This document shows positions 7,537 through 8,933 of a stretch of DNA of 8,933 nt, one piece after another. Position numbers and translations under genes: made by a program. Source of the stretch: Granulicella sp. UBA5172 (GTDB taxonomy: Bacteria > Acidobacteriota > Terriglobia > Terriglobales > Acidobacteriaceae); NCBI GenBank assembly GCA_002413385.1, contig DHWW01000264.1:1-8933 (forward strand), written 5' to 3'. Under the pieces are notes generated by a model that made no database searches, had not been told where the DNA came from, and saw only the letters and a list, made by a program, of their open reading frames with translations. Each line of letters opens with the position of its first letter. Positions within the stretch are counted from its first letter, which is position 1.

Positions 7537-8165
7537 TTTGTCTTGAGTACCTCGAAGGTGTCTTCTGGAAGCTTTATGTTCTTGGAGGTGATGTCAAAGG
7601 TAAAGACACTGTTCACACCGCTCTTGCTATCCACCTCCAGCGACCGAGGCAGAAAGTCCCGTTTGTTCAGCTTCACCACCAGGTAATTGAATCTGCGGCG
7701 CAGGTTCTCCGAGCGAGGAATGAGCTTCATTTCAAAATCCAGCCTGTCCTCCTGAGCGGTGACGGTGAAGTCCTTCTTCAGAGTTTCAAAGGAATTCTGT
7801 CCGCTGAAAGAGGACTGGACGCGGTGAACGTCGTTCCCTATATCCATAACCTGCGTTTTGCCGCCATCTATCTTGACGTTGAGATAGCTATCGTTCAATC
7901 GAATGCGCATGGGATTCGGTTCAGCGTATTCGAGCATGAAACGATTGGTTCCTTCGGCGCAAAACTTGCCGTGGAGCACAAGGGGTTTCACCATCAACTT
8001 GGAGATACGGACCTCAGTCACAGTTCCACAGGCGGTGGTGAACGTTGCTTGAGCTTGCTGTTCGGCGGTCCAAATGCGCGCCAGCAGATCGTCGGACTGT
8101 GCCGTCAAGATAGCCGGAGAGATTGAGCTCGCTAAGAGCCAGCATAGGCTGCGTCGCAGGATCAT
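7533..8165 (-). CDS. LolA-like periplasmic outer-membrane lipoprotein/lipid carrier
   Basis: The 210-residue protein has a Sec signal peptide (basic RR at 4-5, hydrophobic LCWLLASSISPAILTA, probable cleavage before Q23). The mature part follows the LolA/COG2834 pattern of an unclosed beta-barrel that shields acyl chains: an early segment with repeated beta strands, the basic GKFCAEGTNRFMLEYAEPNPMRIRLNDS region (shown only in outline; about 66-93), and late strands KLNKRDFLPRSLEVDSKSG (about 167-185) and FTFDITSKNIKLPEDTFEV. Such proteins pass lipidated cargo from the inner to the outer membrane. A dedicated copy beside an MMPL pump and lipid-biosynthesis enzymes is characteristic of aryl polyene/flexirubin-type clusters, so it is likely a cluster-specific carrier and not the housekeeping LolA. 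Only one base separates it from the glycosyltransferase stop, and a GGGAG ribosome binding site sits six bases upstream of the ATG. Confidence 0.85.
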   Translation of the reverse strand: MILRRSLCWLLASSISPAILTAQSDDLLARIWTAEQQAQATFTTACGTVTEVRISKLMVKPLVLHGKFCAEGTNRFMLEYAEPNPMRIRLNDSYLNVKIDGGKTQVMDIGNDVHRVQSSFSGQNSFETLKKDFTVTAQEDRLDFEMKLIPRSENLRRRFNYLVVKLNKRDFLPRSLEVDSKSGVNSVFTFDITSKNIKLPEDTFEVLKTK

Positions 8166-8166
8166 G

Positions 8167-8841
8167 TCATGCTCCCAGGTAGCGGTATGCGAGCGACCAC
8201 AGGCATGTTCGCGTCGTGTCGCGTATGGGCCTCAGTTTGGAGTGCGCATCGTCATTGAAGTAGACCATATGGATGGGGGAGTGTGCGATGGTACAGCCGT
8301 ACCGGGCCATCTTAATGAGGACTTCCATCTCAATTTCGTAGCGTCGGCTGCGCAGTTTGATCTCGGAAAATTTGTCGATTCGAAAGAGCCGGAATCCACT
8401 TTGGCTGTCCTTGACTTCACAACCGATAAGGGCCGATGCCAGCCGACTGCCGATGGTATTGGAGTAATACCGCGAGCGGGGCATCAAATCGCGCGAGAAG
8501 GGGCGTGCGCCAATCACGAGATCCGCTTTGGTCTCTTCGGCCACGCGAAGCATTGCAGGAATATCCTGCGGAAGATGCTGACCATCGCCATCCAGAGTGA
8601 TTACGTGTGTGAAGTCGTTGGCGCGAGCAAAATCGATACCCATACGGAGAGCCGAGGATTTGCCGCGATTCACCGGTGATCCCAGGCAGGTAGCTCCGGC
8701 GGCCTGTGCAATCCGAGCTGTTCTGTCTTCTGAGCCATCGTCAATTACGATGACGGTTTCGATATATTCTCTGGTTTCCTCAACTATCCTGGCGATGTAT
8801 GAGGCTTCGTTGAATGCGGGGATGATCGCACAGATTTTCAT
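8167..8841 (-). CDS. Family 2 glycosyltransferase, dolichyl-phosphate-mannose-synthase-like, without membrane anchor
   Basis: The 224-residue GT-A protein begins MKICAIIPAFNEASYI and carries the nucleotide-binding DDGS (34-37), NRGKSSALRMG (58-68), the metal-binding DxD region LDGDGQH (83-89) and DSQSGFR (145-151), which corresponds to the conserved D-x-Q-x-GF-K/R stretch of DPM1-like enzymes. YEIEMEVLIKMARYG follows, as usual for the acceptor side. It lacks the C-terminal membrane segments of polyprenyl-phosphate glycosyltransferases, so it would work in the cytoplasm or peripherally on the membrane. Such enzymes transfer a sugar from a nucleotide donor to a lipid or other acceptor. Here the acceptor could be the cluster's lipid product, but donor and acceptor cannot be read from the sequence. 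The ATG overlaps the stop of the preceding deacetylase gene by four bases (ATGA), with GAGG four bases upstream. Confidence 0.92.
   Translation of the reverse strand: MKICAIIPAFNEASYIARIVEETREYIETVIVIDDGSEDRTARIAQAAGATCLGSPVNRGKSSALRMGIDFARANDFTHVITLDGDGQHLPQDIPAMLRVAEETKADLVIGARPFSRDLMPRSRYYSNTIGSRLASALIGCEVKDSQSGFRLFRIDKFSEIKLRSRRYEIEMEVLIKMARYGCTIAHSPIHMVYFNDDAHSKLRPIRDTTRTCLWSLAYRYLGA
8172..8176 (-). promoter_or_regulatory. Ribosome binding site of the LolA-like gene
   Basis: GGGAG on the minus strand lies six bases before the ATG at 8165 and inside the end of the glycosyltransferase gene. It is the clearest Shine-Dalgarno sequence in the window and supports this start over any internal one. 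Confidence 0.6.
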
Positions 8842-8933
8842 TGATCCTCACGGGAGCCAACAAGAACGAATCCGAATCCCCGGTTCCTTAACTCGTCGAT
8901 GATGCCAGGCAACGCATCAAGCATGACATCGGG
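8838..8933 (-). CDS. Probable polysaccharide deacetylase, C-terminal end only (5' part beyond right edge)
   Basis: A reading frame open from the right edge gives 31 residues and a TGA at 8840-8838. It reads PDVMLDALPGIIDELRNRGF then GFVLVGSREDQ. The pattern leucine-proline-x-I-I-D-E-L-x-x-R-G-[YF]-x-F-V is the last helix and strand of NodB-type carbohydrate esterase family 4 deacetylases. None of the metal-binding residues are in the window, so the assignment rests on this tail alone. The stop overlaps the glycosyltransferase ATG in ATGA, so the two are translationally coupled. A deacetylase paired with a glycosyltransferase would suit N-acetyl sugar tailoring of a glycolipid, but the substrate is unknown. 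It could also be the C-terminal domain of a longer fusion protein. Confidence 0.6.
   Translation of the reverse strand, partial: PDVMLDALPGIIDELRNRGFGFVLVGSREDQ

Noticed and set aside
8074..8679. 201-codon plus-strand frame
   Set aside because: It is antisense to the glycosyltransferase, which has all expected motifs in the other frame.
1..8933. CRISPR arrays, tRNA or rRNA genes, insertion sequences
   Set aside because: I found no regularly spaced repeats, no cloverleaf-like or rRNA-like stretch and no transposase motif. Nearly all of the window is taken up by the coding genes.

Overview
The window is one block of minus-strand genes, read here from right to left. Moderate GC content, outer-membrane and periplasmic proteins with signal peptides, and a LolA-type carrier point to a diderm (Gram-negative-type) bacterium. 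The gene mix and the odd domain combinations make me think of Acidobacteriota, but that is an impression. No rRNA, tRNA or marker gene here settles it.

Region by region, in transcription order: (1) the last 31 codons of a probable polysaccharide deacetylase (8838-8933); (2) a soluble family 2 glycosyltransferase (8167-8841); (3) a secreted LolA-like periplasmic lipid/lipoprotein carrier (7533-8165); (4) a FabZ-type hot-dog 3-hydroxyacyl-ACP dehydratase (7111-7536); (5) a fusion of a DUF2062 membrane domain with a class I SAM methyltransferase (5979-7118); (6) an MMPL/RND-superfamily exporter with 12 predicted membrane segments (3427-5982); (7) after a 114-150 bp gap with a possible promoter and a small palindrome, a protein of about 1000 residues with a signal peptide, a barrel-like N-terminal domain, a LolA/LolB-like middle domain and a probable outer-membrane beta-barrel (268-3312); (8) the first 78 codons of a FabG-like SDR ketoreductase (1-236), which runs off the left edge. 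Genes 1 to 6 overlap by a few bases or lie one base apart, so they look like one translationally coupled operon. Genes 7 and 8 probably belong to it too.

The content (stand-alone dehydratase and ketoreductase, methyltransferase, glycosyltransferase, LolA-like carrier, MMPL exporter) matches the accessory set of aryl polyene/flexirubin-type polyene-lipid clusters. The ketosynthases, acyl carrier proteins and aryl-activating enzyme expected of such a cluster are not in the window and would have to lie outside it. The working model is that a polyketide- or fatty-acid-like chain is built in the cytoplasm, tailored, lifted from the inner membrane by the MMPL pump, carried by the LolA-like protein, and received at the outer membrane by the multidomain barrel protein. 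The most unusual pieces are that multidomain protein and the DUF2062-methyltransferase fusion.
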